This document shows, one piece after another, positions 63,261-63,845 of a stretch of 63,845 nucleotides of DNA (position 1 is its first letter; every line of letters begins with the position of its first letter). The notes under the pieces are model-generated. The model made no database searches, had not been told where the DNA came from, and worked only from the letters and a program-made list of their open reading frames with translations. This DNA comes from Saccoglossus kowalevskii (Eukaryota; Hemichordata; Enteropneusta; Harrimaniidae): assembly GCF_000003605.2 (NCBI RefSeq), contig NW_003135834.1, positions 150,078-213,922 of the forward strand, in the 5' to 3' direction. Both the position numbers and the translations under genes were made by a program.

Positions 63261-63845
63261 CATGTGACACTTAATAATGGGTGTATTCTATTAGACGTAA
63301 CTATGTAACGTTATACAGGGTACCACGTAACCAGGTAGCTTTGAGTTACGATTACATCAATTTAAAAGTTGTGAAACTTAGATGTCGCTTTAAAGAATTT
63401 CACCTAACACGTTACTCCATAGTATATAATGACATGAATTTTAACGTAACCCGTTTGAATAAGTTGTTGTAATCTTAACTTATATTTGTTACTTGTTTGT
63501 TATGAAACCACATTTAACTTAAATCCCCTTTTCTTTTACATTTAATTTGTGACATGTTTAAGATTAAATTGTAGTTATAGAGAATGTTATCCCTCAAATT
63601 ACTTCAATCGACCCCCCAGCGTATTAAGTAGTGACAGGTAGTATCAAACTAGTATACAATACACAACAACACAATACTTAGAAATTGGTAGTAGGTTAAC
63701 GTAGTCGTTGGTAATCAACTAATCAATATAACCAGATTTTTTTCTAACAACGGCCCTTTTTCAGTTTGGTTATACCTACTTTCATTTTCAATTTTTGTTG
63801 TCCTAGCAGCTTTCTTCGACTGTTAAGCCACTATTTTGGTATTTG
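63258..63845. other. Right flank, no gene seen
   Basis: Recurrent GTAAC/GTTAC words (CACGTAACCAG, ACGTAACTAG) on both sides of the (AT)n run, from about 63070 to 63330, hint at an old short repeat. No gene is recognised. Confidence 0.4.

Overview
This window is nuclear DNA of an animal. Intron-split genes with GT-AG borders, a eukaryotic tRNA gene with internal A and B boxes, long minisatellites, microsatellites and many short inverted-repeat elements all say so. It reads as A+T-rich by eye, and one assembly gap (559 N) lies at 39635-40193. The two protein genes are Polycomb CBX genes in tandem. That fits a marine invertebrate, perhaps a non-vertebrate deuterostome (hemichordate, amphioxus) or a lophotrochozoan, but the sequence alone does not settle the phylum.

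Layout. 1-3240: a probable solo LTR (288-690) and low-copy repeats. 3245-6180: a satellite array that changes from an 85-bp to a roughly 70-bp period. 6181-9239: no convincing gene. 9240-10959, minus strand: the first CBX gene (five exons, 393 aa), with a promoter module just upstream. 13957-15552: a 32-bp minisatellite. 19719-19790: tRNA-Asp(GTC). 20300-28440: a cluster of non-autonomous DNA elements. 29890-31225: a 27-bp minisatellite. 34280-36344, minus strand: the second CBX gene (five exons, 503 aa), about 23 kb from the first and in the same orientation. 36507-63845: intergenic or intronic sequence with the gap, a probable SINE head, a 5'-truncated retroposon set in TTAG/TTTA microsatellite, more element copies, and a few unrecognised exon-like ORFs.

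How the genes relate. Both CBX genes have the same exon plan: exon 1 of 69 nt, exon 2 of 44 nt, then two short exons and one long last exon. Both have an N-terminal chromodomain with an intact aromatic cage (F11, W32, W35) and a C-terminal-region Pc box. By family knowledge they should be canonical PRC1 subunits that read H3K27me3 and bind RING1 through the Pc box. Their middles and tails have diverged: the first has a long lysine-rich block, and the second has an AT-hook-like segment and a long tail after the Pc box carrying a CtBP-like ALDLS motif. Both promoters share a TCCCATAATA box next to a perfect TGACGTCA site. The rest of the window is mostly repeats, including 28-31 bp palindromes with target-site duplications, a TTAA-ended MITE family in three copies, and a 23-bp-arm perfect hairpin.
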